NCBI GenBank assembly: GCA_026545765.1
Contig: CM048840.1
Location: 46,860,580-46,924,579, forward strand
Length of the DNA: 64,000 nt
Origin: Plantago major
Taxonomy: Eukaryota > Streptophyta > Magnoliopsida > Lamiales > Plantaginaceae
Reading direction: 5' to 3'
Part shown: positions 1 through 9,966 of the stretch, piece by piece
How the letters are laid out: each line of letters opens with the position of its first letter
Position numbering within the stretch: position 1 is the first letter of the stretch
Notes under the pieces: generated by a model
Seen by the model: the letters and a program-made list of their open reading frames with translations, nothing else
Databases searched by the model: none
Told to the model about the DNA's origin: nothing
Position numbers and translations under genes: made by a program

Positions 1-43
1 ACGGTTTTCCAAATCCACGGACATTCCATACAAAAACTTTCAT
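1..43 (-). pseudogene. LINE ORF2 start, cut by window edge (endonuclease N-terminus)
   Basis: Reading leftwards from the ATG at 43, the frame begins MKVFVWNVRGFGKP. This is the first strand of the APE-type endonuclease that opens ORF2 of plant L1-type LINEs (compare SCIAWNCQG at the start of the LINE at 34079). The stop codon of the preceding ORF1-like frame (TGA at 46-48) lies two bases upstream, the usual tight ORF1-ORF2 arrangement. Only 14 codons are inside the window, so whether the reverse transcriptase survives cannot be judged. Confidence 0.7.
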
Positions 44-45
44 GG

Positions 46-1587
46 TCAATTGTTGGTTACCAGATTCCGGGTTTCCTCGGAATTGGATTGTTTCCGTCTC
101 CTGGTATTGGTGTTTCTGTTATCATTGGAATGATCCCTTTTATCTCCAGTGATATGTTCAGGTTGTGTATCATCTGATTTTCTCATGCATGGTTGGTTCC
201 GATAGGTTGGTATTTCAAATGGATCAAATTGACCGTCTTTAATAACTGGAAGATGATGGGTTCCTGGCAAAAAGGTTGAATGTTGTATTCGTTGTTGTTG
301 ATTCGCTCGTAAGTCTTCATTATATCTTCCCTTTTCATGGATGCTGCTCTCATTTCCTCTTAGAGCAACTGCAGGTTGATGTCTACCAAACTAGGGGGTT
401 TATATGTTTGTTCTGGCAAGGAAAGTGTGAGAGGATGGTCGTAATTAGAGGAAATAGATGTAGGGTTAGAGGTGTTAGCGGAAGAGGAAGTTGATGGGCC
501 TGTTGGTGATTTTTGGATCTAGTAGAAAAGGATTATGGATCCTTTGTTGGGCTCTTATCTGGAGAGCTTGGATCTGCTGGCTTTGATGAAGAGTTAGAGG
601 GCTTCTTCCCATAGCGTAGGGAATGTGAGGACCCACCGGGGAGAGTGGCTTTTCCAATGGGGGAAGAGCATAAGGATTCATCGGAGCCGCCACTTGTCTT
701 GATATTGGGAGTTTGGTTAAGGTGGAGTCTGTTGGTGCTGGAAGATTGAAGGTTTGACAAAGGTTTTTTTTGCTTTGAGTTATGAAATGGCTTATTGGAG
801 AATTCCGAGAATGGGGGTTGTTTGGTTGGTCGAAGCTTCCAGAGGGTTGCATGCATTGGTGATAGGATGAAGAGTTGGAAGGCGAGGGAGTGGGTGATGA
901 GTGTTTATCGACGAGGGGGTTTTGTTGCTGCCAATGCAAATTACCAATTCTGATTCGTTCGAGATCGCCGGAGCCGGAGCTCGAGTTGGATTTTGAGGAA
1001 GGTGAGCCATTACTTTTCTGAGTCAATCTTTTGCTTACTGGTCTTGAGAAATTTAGTTTTTTTTAATTTAATTCCATTGTTGTGTGATTTATTGGTCTTG
1101 TGTGCTAAAGGTATAAATAATGATGCAGACTGATTGGATGGAAGGTTCTCAAGACAAATATCGATTTTTCTAGTAAAGTTTTGATCATCTGTACAAGTTC
1201 CTTGATCAGATGGACTTTTAGAAATGCTAGATATAGCATGGGTTTCTAAAAAAAATACTTTGATCAGGAATCGTTATGGGGTTTTGTACTTCCTGGATTT
1301 GGGATTGTGCTTCTGTTTGCATTTGAACCATAGTCCTTTTAGATGTTTTTCTATGTTAAAGATAGGTCTTTGATAGCCTATTGTGTTAATTAAAAGAGCT
1401 TTTTACCAAGGTTTGTAAACATTAACATAATCATCTTTTGTTAATTCCAACTTGTGTTCATATTCCGGAATATCTCCTACGTTTCCACAGTTATTGTCTT
1501 TATAATCTGGAGTTTTTTCCAGAAAATTTAACCTAGTGGGAAAGAAAGTATGCTTAGTAGAGTTTACCAATTTTTCAATGAAAGTTT
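46..1587 (-). pseudogene. LINE ORF1 remnant, C-terminal part
   Basis: Broken open frames on the minus strand directly upstream of the ORF2 start. From 1587 leftwards comes a segment ending LTKDDYVNVYKPW, a stop at 1403, then KALLINTIGYQ and a helix ending HLKGLW. This resembles the DUF4283 nucleic-acid-binding region of plant LINE ORF1 (acidic loop, then PW, KLLG-like and LW). From 1026 to 475 there is a Ser/Pro/Gln-rich frame, and 46-270 is in the same frame; the stretch between (270-475) has several stops. The zinc knuckle expected in this family is not seen, so part is probably deleted. The protein would have been an RNA-binding partner of ORF2. The right end is cut by the Sire A insertion at 1588. 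The LINE assignment rests mainly on the adjacent ORF2 start. Confidence 0.5.
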
Positions 1588-3201
1588 TGTTGGTCCAGAT
1601 AACGGCAAAGGAAAAGACTAGAGGAGGGGGGGGTGAATAGTCTTTTACAACTTTTGTCGATAAACATAATTTCTCAGATATCTGTGAAGATATCTGATAC
1701 TTAATTTCAGAGAGCGGAAGACTTTTCTGTGATAAGTGCACGTGCTCAGCAAGATATAAGTGTGTAAATACTAAGCAAGGTAGATAAAGCAAGTAATAAG
1801 TTGCAGAAAGTAAATAACGCAGATCTTTATAGTGGTATCTGAGGGTGGCGTAATCCCTCAACTAATCCACTCGCCCTTTCTCCAAACTTGAAATTCACTA
1901 AGATAGATATTGAGTTCTCCTTACAATAAACGTATCCCTTGATTTCCTTTTACACTAGGTTCCCAACCAAGTGTTCCCCCTGAGTTATTCACCGGCTTTC
2001 TCAGCTAAGTACTTCCTGTACTCAGAAACCTTTGAGCTATTCCTTAGTTTCCCAAACTAAGTACTTCATATGCTCAGTAACCTTGGAGTTATTCCTTAGT
2101 TTCCCAAACTAAGTACTTCATGTACTCCACGCCGTTTAAGGTGTTGGTTAAGGTAGTTTGTCAGTTGAGTAGTTTTAATAACTTTCTCAGTTATGTAGGA
2201 ATACTCTATAGAACAAGAATCACTTAACACACTTCAAAATGTGTGGTGATATCTTCTTTACTGACCCAAGTCTATGTTAAATTTTCTAGAGAATGAATCT
2301 CAGATACTTGATCTTTTGATTCAACTCCTTCACAGATAGCAATGCTAGTTAAGGATCAGGACACTTAGAACTTTCGTGCTACTTAGAATTCAAGAGCTTA
2401 GTCGCAACTGTAAGCTAGTGAATAAGTAGGTTGAAGGCTTGTATACTTGAATGAATAAGTTCGTTCTGTGTATTCAGTGTAAGTTCAAGGTGTGTATCTC
2501 AAGCATTCTAAGTGTTGATATTTATAGTTGAAAATCATGTCGTTTGAATAGTATCTGTTAGGCTTAATGAAATTCAAACTATTGATATATGTAAATAGTA
2601 CTGCAGAAGACGTTGTCTCTGTTTAGAGATTTCCTCTTTTGTTCAGATGTCTCTGTCTGCGCATTTATTGCATTGTACTATTTTTGTCCTGTAGTGCCAA
2701 CGGAACTATGCACGCTTTCTGAAGCATTGCATGTCCCTTTCCAGATACCTTCACATCTCCAGATACCTGTTGAAATATTGTTTCCCAGAAATATAGTTTT
2801 ATTCAGGGTATCTGAGTGTAGATATTTGTGGGCACTCTTCCTCGTTCAGAAACCTTGTGTTCTCAGATATCTTTTGAAAAACTTGTTTATTGAAAAACAC
2901 CTGCTTATTCAAGATATCTGGACATAGGTATTTGATGACCTTCGTCTTCAGCAATCTTGTGCAGTCTTCACAACTTCAAAATTTGTTGAACTCTCCTGCT
3001 GGATGCCTTCTTCTTGGTCTTCTTCAAAGATATAAAAATTACATTCAGAGACCTAACATCCTATACAAGATTTGCTAGACTAAAATACTTTGTGATTTTC
3101 CTCTTTTACAGTGTTCAAGTGAACCAAGAGTACTAACCACCTTCCTGAGCTAAGATAAGTCATTAGGTTGCTAATCAAAATCTAAACAGATATTCCTAAC
3201 A
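1588..3201 (-). repeat. 3' LTR of Sire A
   Basis: 1614 bp, near-identical to 15990-17597, starting TGTTGG and ending CTAACA on the plus strand. It contains many short copies of the motif ATATCTGAG and its variants (AGATATCTG), which are scattered through the whole element. The G-run near 1624-1632 differs in length and composition from the other LTR. Small open frames at 2613-3078 are part of the LTR and are not considered genes. Confidence 0.95.
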
Positions 3202-3216
3202 AATTTCCCCCTTTTT
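3202..3216 (-). other. Polypurine tract of Sire A
   Basis: Immediately inside the 3' LTR. On the minus strand it reads AAAAAGGGGGAAATT, directly followed by the LTR start TGTTAGG. This is the expected plus-strand priming site for reverse transcription. Confidence 0.85.
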
Positions 3217-3563
3217 GATTAGTCAACGATGACTATCTTTAAAACCTATTACAACTTGCTAGAGGGAACAAGCTAACACTTAATCATTTCTTATGATCTT
3301 TTCAATTCATTTTAATTAAGTGCAGAAAGTAAACATTTTTTAACCAAATCACAGGGTGTGATCTTTGATGACAAGTTATCTTTTTATAGATTGATATCTG
3401 AGAGTAGGTTCATCAGATATGTTACAAGTAAAGTTTACAGATAACTTTTACAATGATAAAACAATAAAGTACAATCAGCAAGATACAAAAATACATAGTT
3501 AACTAGGACAATAGGAGTAACTAAGCTCCAAGTAAACATCCTAATTAACCTGTCTTCAAGTCT

Positions 3564-4655
3564 TCAAATCTTCAGTAGCTCCAAGGACCAATTTGCATAC
3601 TCCCTATCTCCTAATCTTTTGATATCATCTGAGTAGTCAAAGAGCAAGGTTCTAACCAACATCTCAGTGTCTCTGGCATAATCACATACTTCTTTGTATG
3701 ATTTGGTGGGATTCTTCTTGGCAAAGTGTTTGACCCATAAATACTTTCCCCATTTCCAGGCATGCTCAATTCTGATATTTGATAGCTTGTAGTAATCATA
3801 TATAATCCTCAGATATCTGATGTCACCCTTGTATTCATCTCCAGTCATGTAGAATAACTCAAAGGGTTCCACAACAAGTCTTGGCCTTGTGCCTGTTCCA
3901 GTAAGGTTTGGGAATTTATGCACATCATCAGGTTTTCCATAAGGACATTCATCATTAAGGTTCTTCCTCATGGCTTCAACTCTTTTGACAACTTCAAAAT
4001 CCAACCAAGCTTTGACATGATTGGTGTTGATCAAGATTGGCTTATCTTTTCTCCATGCCATAAGTTGTTGATGGATGGGTACTGAAAATCCTTTTTCATT
4101 TACAAGCAAGTGCTTGAGTTCCAGTATCCATTGTCCATTCCTCTGATGAATACACCTGTAGGAGGAGGAGTTGTTGTCAGTCTTCGCATACTCAATTCTA
4201 GCTTCTTCTGGCCTGAGTGGAAGTTGACCTTTTCTTCTTTCAGCTCTCAATCTATTCCTCCTTTGCCTTGAGTTTTCCCTTGGATTGCTTGAAGAACCAC
4301 CCTGTATTGACTTGGTATTTCCAGATGGTGTTTTAGCTGCTATTGGCTTTGCAGCTAAGGGCTCAGTTAGGCTATCAACCCTTTTTCTCTTTCTGTGAAG
4401 AGGAGCTTCATCTTCATCATCATCTTCCAGATTTCTCTTGTTAGGTGATTTGCAGCCTTCTTCATTGCCGTGGGATTTGATTTGTCCTCCTCCTTCTTCT
4501 TCTTCTTCTTCTTCTTCTTCTTCTTCTTCTTCTTCTTCTTCTTCTTCTTCTTCAGAAGACTCATCAACCCCTATCACTTGTCTTCTCCTTGGAGGTTTCT
4601 GTGTCCTGGCCCTTGTTGTCATTCCTTTTTCAGGAAGTTGCAGACTGGTGGCCAC
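3564..4655 (-). CDS. Sire A extra ORF, C-terminal segment with Glu run
   Basis: A 363-codon open frame that forms the last coding part before the 3' LTR. Residues about 30-54 are a nearly pure glutamate run encoded by a (GAA/GAG) microsatellite at 4488-4553, followed by a basic, low-complexity region. The last 200 residues (about 160-363) look folded, with a motif around WKWGKYLWVKHFAKKNPTKS. A decayed homologue of this segment lies at 52436-52960 in Sire B, so it belongs to the element family and is not a local host gene. I do not recognise the domain. Proteins in this position of Sireviruses are called envelope-like, but I see no membrane segment here to support that. The start is uncertain because the upstream segment (4655-5335) abuts it directly. 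Confidence 0.6.
   Translation of the reverse strand: MATSLQLPEKGMTTRARTQKPPRRRQVIGVDESSEEEEEEEEEEEEEEEEEEEEGGGQIKSHGNEEGCKSPNKRNLEDDDEDEAPLHRKRKRVDSLTEPLAAKPIAAKTPSGNTKSIQGGSSSNPRENSRQRRNRLRAERRKGQLPLRPEEARIEYAKTDNNSSSYRCIHQRNGQWILELKHLLVNEKGFSVPIHQQLMAWRKDKPILINTNHVKAWLDFEVVKRVEAMRKNLNDECPYGKPDDVHKFPNLTGTGTRPRLVVEPFELFYMTGDEYKGDIRYLRIIYDYYKLSNIRIEHAWKWGKYLWVKHFAKKNPTKSYKEVCDYARDTEMLVRTLLFDYSDDIKRLGDREYANWSLELLKI
4488..4553. repeat. (CTT)n trinucleotide microsatellite inside coding sequence
   Basis: About 20 uninterrupted TTC/TCT units on the plus strand, read on the minus strand as Glu codons of the Sire A extra ORF. The poly-Ser, poly-Phe and poly-Lys frames seen in other readings are artefacts of this repeat. 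Confidence 0.95.
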
Positions 4656-6387
4656 TATCTGTAGAGCAATCTGATGGAGGAGGGCTCATTTATTTTGAGA
4701 GGTGGTTGTTCAGTATTTCTTTTGTTTCCTCTTCCTCTTCCTCTCTGAGCAACTTGAAATCCTTCCCCCTTAGTCATTGTTGACTGACTAAGAATCACAA
4801 AAGATTCTGAAAGGGAGTCAAAGTTGCCTTGCAGATAGTTGTAAGCAGCAACCAACTTTTCCAGATTAGCCTTGAGCTCCTGATTTTGTTTGATAAGACC
4901 TGTTTCCTTATCAGTGAGCTCTGCCAGTGGGCCTTGAATAGCATCTGCTTTTCCAGAAGCATAGATAGTCTCTTCAAAGGATTTTGCCGCCAAGTTTTGG
5001 TCATCATCCCTAACCATGCCTAGGTCTTTCTGAGAAACGACCAGACTGGTTGTTCTCTGAGTGATGAGCTCAGTGAATGTCTTCATCTCTGCAGGAACTG
5101 ATGCAATGGAGGCTTTATCTTGAGAAGACAACTCCTTTTTCAATTTAGCCAGTACTTGATATATGTTCAAGTATACATTGGAGTTGACATTTGGCAGCTT
5201 GCTGAAAATTTCAGGAGCAATCAGCTTCCTTTTCAAATGAGACACCATCAAGTGCTCATTTCGGTGTTCTGCCAATTTCTTCTCTTCTTCATCATCTGAG
5301 TCATCAGCCCAGTGATCTTCATCCTCTTGCATCAAGGTTTACAAGCGTAAACCATCTCAGATATGCGTTTCTTGCCTTTGGAGGATGGTTTCTTTGGTGA
5401 AGATGCAGCCTTAGCATCATGCTTTTCTTTAGATACTTGTTCAGCATCTAGCTCCTTAGCAATATAATCAATAGCGTCCCGGAGCCCTTTAATCTCAGAG
5501 TAAGCTTGCATTTCTTTGCGCGTTTGTTCTTCAAGTTTATCTAGCTTGACTCTGGATTCAGCTATCTTTTCTTCCAGTTGAAGATGTAGCTGTTGTTCTT
5601 CCTCCAACAGTTGTTTGAGTTGAGCAACTCTGGCTTGTGCATCCAATATTTTCTGAGTGTTGTCCTCAGAGTGCTCAACTACTTGTTCAGTAGAGTCTTT
5701 TTGTTGGGGAGATGGATGTGTAGACTTTTGAGGAGATGGAGGAGGAGAATTCTGTGAAGTCCTCTCAGTGTGCTTTTCAGCAACTGAGGCATTGTTTCCA
5801 TGTGCAATCCCTCTTTTCCCTGGTGCAGGGGCATCATCACCATCCTTTTGGTCATCATCATCCTTGTGATGGTTAGAAGGAGGTTCTTCATAGTCATTTT
5901 CATCAGTCTCCTTCTCTTCTTCATCTTCAGAGACCAGATTGATCACTTCTGGAATAGTGACCATTTGCCCATTAACTTCCTCTTGCTCAGAGGGTATGAA
6001 CTGTAGAGTCTGGGGCAAGATAGACTTGAATGCCATTTGCATTCTGGTCTGACCATCTACTTGGTTAAAAGCTTGAATAAGCTTTCTAGCCACTTCCTTG
6101 ACGAATTCCTTATGCATTAATGTTCCAAAAGAGTATTGTTCAGTGGGGAACATAGCATGGACATAATTTTCTAAGTCAAGGGCTCGTTCTCTCGATATGG
6201 GGTGATCATTCACCTTTATGATCTCAGATAGATCGGCGCATCGAAGCTTTTGCCATTTCTTGAAGCATTTTAGGTGCTTTGGCAAAGTGTGTTCCTTGAA
6301 GAAAGGAAGCAGGTCTTTATTTTCATCAACAGGGACCTTAGTGGCACTTGTTTGAGCCTGAAAGAAAGAGTTCTGAATTAGTTTCAA
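4655..6387 (-). pseudogene. Sire A extra ORF, coiled-coil middle segment
   Basis: Two open frames, 6387-5332 and 5335-4655, that overlap by four bases in different frames, so one frame change lies near 5335. The first has a folded N-terminal part (about residues 20-120, with ALDLENYVHAMFPTEQYSFG), an acidic stretch, a Pro/Ser-rich region and a long coiled coil (ARVAQLKQLLEEEQQL onwards). The second is acidic at the start (WADDSDDEEEKK) and helical after that. Sire B carries the same order (54198-53734 then 53727-52960), also with a break between the two parts. The first ten residues of the 6387 frame (MKLIQNSFFQ) probably come from intron sequence, since a good splice acceptor CAG ends at 6358 and homology to a coding exon begins at 6357. 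Function unknown. Confidence 0.6.
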
Positions 6388-6435
6388 AACTATGGTAGAT
6401 ATCTGGGCTTTAGAGAAGAAAGGTATCTGAGGTAC

Positions 6436-8163
6436 CTATGTGACAGGCTCAGATGACTTGACTACTGAGGTTCCAGGTGCCTCAGATATCTGGATATGAG
6501 GAGGAGACTGGGAAGTCTGATCCTCAGTGATCTTTCTTTCTGTTTGAACTTAAGATTAAAAACATAACACTTACAAATTTTGAGCAAGAAAACTACATTA
6601 GACAATTTCAGATATCTGAGAAGTCAATTACCTCCACAGTAGGAGGCTCAGATACTTGTTTTCAGAGACTTGTGCAGTCTCTGGAAGGTGTTCTTGTGAT
6701 GAAGGCTTTGATGCCTCATCAATTTCCATTGGTTGCGGGGATTGAGTGGGCAATTTCCCAGCAACTTCTACTATTTTTTGAACCTGTAAGTAGAAAGTGT
6801 CAGTTTGAGAAAAATTATCAGAGATTTGTCTTTAATGATTATAGGTATCTGAGTGAAATACCTTCTCTGCAGAAGGTTCAGATACTTGTTTCTTAGAGAC
6901 CTTGGAAGTCTCTGGATTCGTCTCTAAAGAGATAGACTTTTCAGTCACTCCATTTTTCTTCTCAGTTGGAGCTTATTAGAAACAAACACTTAAGAGTATT
7001 AGTCAAGTGTATAAAGTTCGTATCTGAGATGTTATATCTTAAGGAACCATCTTCTACCTGTGAGACAGGCTCCTGTTCCTTAAGTGGTGAGGCTATGGAA
7101 GCCTCCTTCTCAGTCTCTGAGGCAAGCTTTGCAGCTTCCACTTCTTCTTTTGTTTCTAATTCAGCCTGTAACAAAGAAATTTTAATAAGTAACAAGATTT
7201 AAGCATAAGTTATCACAAGTAAAGAGTTAAACCATTCAGCTACCTGAGCTTTGTCAGGCTGACTGGTCTCTGGAACATGTGAAGTTTCCATGCATTGGTC
7301 TTGTTGTTCTTGGACCACTTCTTTGTTGGAAGTTTGAGGTACTTCGGACCTATCCTGAGTGTGCAACTCAGTTGCCTCCCCTAGTTGATCATTCTGAGCA
7401 GATGCCTCAGTTTGATCCCTCTCATTGAGTTGGAGAACCTACTTGTTTACAGGATTTTCTTCAGCAAGGAAAGATGCTGGTATCTCATGCTGTAACTCAA
7501 GTCTCATCTCAACAGCATCCACTATTGGCTGGTGTGGTTGGTGTGGTGATTCTGATCTGGATGAAGAAGGTGATGCTGTATGGGGCCTATCCAGATCTGC
7601 TTGAGACAGATTTTTAAGTGTTGAGGCAATGGCAGTATCCTCCAACACTAAGTTGCCACTCATCAGAGAATCTTCAATATGCTTAAGTGTTACTTGCTCT
7701 GATGGTGTATTTTGTCCAGTGACCTTGGACACAGTTGCTTCTTCAGCAACCTTTGAACTAGTTGCCTTTTCAGCAACCTCTGCACTTGTTGCTCTTTCAG
7801 CAACCTTGGGGATTACGTCTTCCCCCTCATCTTCAGATTCCTCATCGAAATCTGGGACTGAATTATCAACAATCCCTGCTGCTTCGCAGAGAGTGTTTGA
7901 AGTTTCTCACTGCTTTTATCAGCAAGTGTATCTTTTGCAACATTGATGAGTTCATCAGTTGTGGTCTTAGCAGCATTGATGAGTTCATCAGCAGTGGCAG
8001 TAGATATCTGAGAGTCGACATCCACAATGGGTATGCCTTCTGATTTGCCAGCAGACTTCTTTCGTGAAGTTCTGGGCTTTTTGGTCGCAACGGAACCCTC
8101 AGATACCTTATCAGTCTTTCGTTTCTTAGAACCTTTCTGAGACGCAGTAACCTTTTTCATCAT
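6436..8163 (-). pseudogene. Sire A extra ORF, Glu/Ser-rich part with apparent mini-exons
   Basis: The right portion (8163-7244) encodes a Lys-rich nuclear-signal-like start (KRKTDKVSE... KKPRTSRKKS), then repeats of the type VAEKATSSKVAEEATVSKV and a Pro/Ser/Gln-rich tail, with a frame change near 7870 and a stop at 7439. Left of this, open segments alternate with short AT-richer segments bounded by GT and AG on the minus strand: putative exons 7058-7165, 6862-6971, 6632-6783 and 6436-6548; putative introns 7166-7243, 6972-7057, 6784-6861, 6549-6631 and 6358-6435 (78, 86, 78, 83 and 78 bp). The exons resemble each other (SEP.V.. near the end, ET..VS in the middle), suggesting tandem duplication of an exon-intron unit. 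Two of them carry frame errors. Splicing is inferred from sequence only. Confidence 0.5.
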
Positions 8164-8192
8164 GTTTGTATACTCATATTTGTAGAGCGATG

Positions 8193-9077
8193 TTATTGGC
8201 TATTATGTCGCCCGTCTCTGAGCTCAATGCCAAGGCACTCCAGTAAGTAGCATATCTTCAGTCCATAGCTTACTGTGGATTTTAGCTCAGGAAGCCCCTT
8301 AACGATTTTAGGCTCAAAGCCTTGTATCTTCTTCACAAATTTCATGAAGGCGTACTTCCCCCAATTAAAAGGGTTTTCCAGCCTTTTGTTTTGTTGATTC
8401 AACAAGAACATCATCATCCATCGTTCTTGGCTTATCTGGTCAGCTCCTCCTTGTAGACCATCAAAGCATATGTGAAGGATACATGCCAACACATCCCAGT
8501 GGACCAACAGATGTCTGGTCCTTATGTCAGCAAGCTTAAAGTCTATGGGTGTGTCTGGCTTGTCAAGATCACACACATCACTGTAGAGCTTTTTGACACC
8601 CTCAAGGAGATCTTCATCCTTGGTGTCAATTTCAAAATCATTTCCAAGATTTTGAAGTTCAAATAGCTCACAGAAGGCTGTTTCGTCCAACAAAATTTCC
8701 TGTCCTTGGACTTTAGTCTTGATAGACACTGTCTCAGTGCCTTCAGAGACTTTGAAAATAATCGTGGAGTTGTTGTAAAACTCCAGGACATCCAGTGAAG
8801 AAATTCCACTGGGAAAAGCATATAGAAAGCCCTTGATTTGTGCCTTTTCAAGCATATCAAGCACCAACTTCCAGTCAGCTTGGTTTTCAATTGCAGCAAT
8901 GAGGTATTCCTCAATCATGGTACCACCCCGAATCATCATGTGATTTGAAGTCCAATGATCAGGATTGAACTCTCTAATCAACCGATTGTTTGTTATAACC
9001 AACACTGGTGCTTGCTTTTCAGCAGTACCAGAGGTAGTAGCTTGGGATTTCTGGTTAGAAGCACGTTTTGGAGCCAT
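8193..9077 (-). CDS. Sire A extra ORF, N-terminal globular segment
   Basis: A 294-codon frame starting MAPKRASNQKS, about 900 bases downstream of the RNase H stop in the sense direction. It has a basic, Ser/Thr-rich N-terminus of about 30 residues, then a compact sequence with W and C residues (HWDVLACILHICFDGLQGG; NPFNWGKYAFMKFVKKIQGF). The general character matches the putative plant transposon protein domain found as an extra gene in plant retrotransposons; compare the Sire C segment at 45078-45464. It ends with TAA at 8193 and the downstream frame is shifted, so the original protein was probably much longer and ran on into 8163-3564. No transmembrane helix or signal peptide is evident. 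The function of this class is not known to me. Confidence 0.65.
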   Translation of the reverse strand: MAPKRASNQKSQATTSGTAEKQAPVLVITNNRLIREFNPDHWTSNHMMIRGGTMIEEYLIAAIENQADWKLVLDMLEKAQIKGFLYAFPSGISSLDVLEFYNNSTIIFKVSEGTETVSIKTKVQGQEILLDETAFCELFELQNLGNDFEIDTKDEDLLEGVKKLYSDVCDLDKPDTPIDFKLADIRTRHLLVHWDVLACILHICFDGLQGGADQISQERWMMMFLLNQQNKRLENPFNWGKYAFMKFVKKIQGFEPKIVKGLPELKSTVSYGLKICYLLECLGIELRDGRHNSQ

Positions 9078-9966
9078 CTCTTTAAATAGTGAAAGTTTTT
9101 GAAAGTCGGAAAGAGATTAAGGTGTGAGTTTAGTGATTCTTTGCAGAATAACTAAGCGAAGAACAGAGATTTGCAGAAAACTTTAAAAGGTTTTTGTTAT
9201 TTCTGTGTAAGTGTGAATGTTGGATTAGGCGAAAGTGATTTCATTTGCCAAAATCCTATATATATAGCATCTTACTCTCAACAGACATATACATACAAAT
9301 TGATTTTGTACATATGTATCTGTGAAAATGCAGATAGCCGAGGGTAAAATTCATTTTGCATTAAATGCTTAGTGGGCCACGTCTGTGTTTTTACAGTCCA
9401 CTATTTTACTGAGAATTGATCTCGTCTGTTAAGATCAAACGCCCATTTCATCAAGGTTCACGATTGCTTCTTTAGCAATGATCACAATCAGTAATTGTAA
9501 TTGTGCCCAATTAATAAAATTTGGCGTAAGGCTTTCTGAATCACATCTCTTTTCTGTGACTAGGGGAGAGTCTTTGGACTTATGTAGTCAATTTAGAGAC
9601 TGTGTGTAACTTAACATAAAAATGGAAAGAAACAAAACACCAGAGATGTAGTTGACTGAATATATAGTTTCACCACATTTCTCTTTTGTGTTCCCCCTCA
9701 CTAAGTGATCTAGATATCTGAGTACCAGTCTCAGAAATATTCAAATAGCCATTTTACCCTTTAACCTTTGATATCTGAGTACCCGTCTCAGATATCTTTT
9801 TGCTATGTGTTTCACCTTTTATCTTGATATTCCGGATTCTTGTTCCAGATATCTGATCTCTTCTTTTTCCTTTCTCAATCATACTGAGTTCCTGTCTCAG
9901 ATGCCTTTTTGCCTTGAATATCTGGATGCCTGTTCCAGATATCTTTCTCCTTTCTGAGTTTCCGTC
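9078..9966. other. Spacer between extra ORF and pol in Sire A
   Basis: Non-coding 0.9-kb stretch inside Sire A. It contains at least six copies of a roughly 60-bp motif around AGATATCTGAGT(T/A)CC.GTCTCAGATAT between 9710 and 9970, forming imperfect palindromes. It may hold the promoter or 5' leader for the extra ORF, because a TATATATAG-like stretch lies at 9258-9268, upstream of the 9077 start. Confidence 0.5.

Noticed and set aside
2613-3078. Plus-strand open frames in the Sire A 3' LTR (also 17011-17474)
   Set aside because: Repeated in both LTRs, antisense to the element, no domain; part of the LTR.
4438-4783. Plus-strand open frames with poly-Ser or poly-Phe runs
   Set aside because: They are the antisense readings of the CTT microsatellite in the Sire A extra ORF.
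3202-9077. Envelope glycoprotein function for the extra ORF
   Set aside because: No signal peptide, transmembrane segment or cleavage site is visible, so the name envelope-like is not supported by the sequence.
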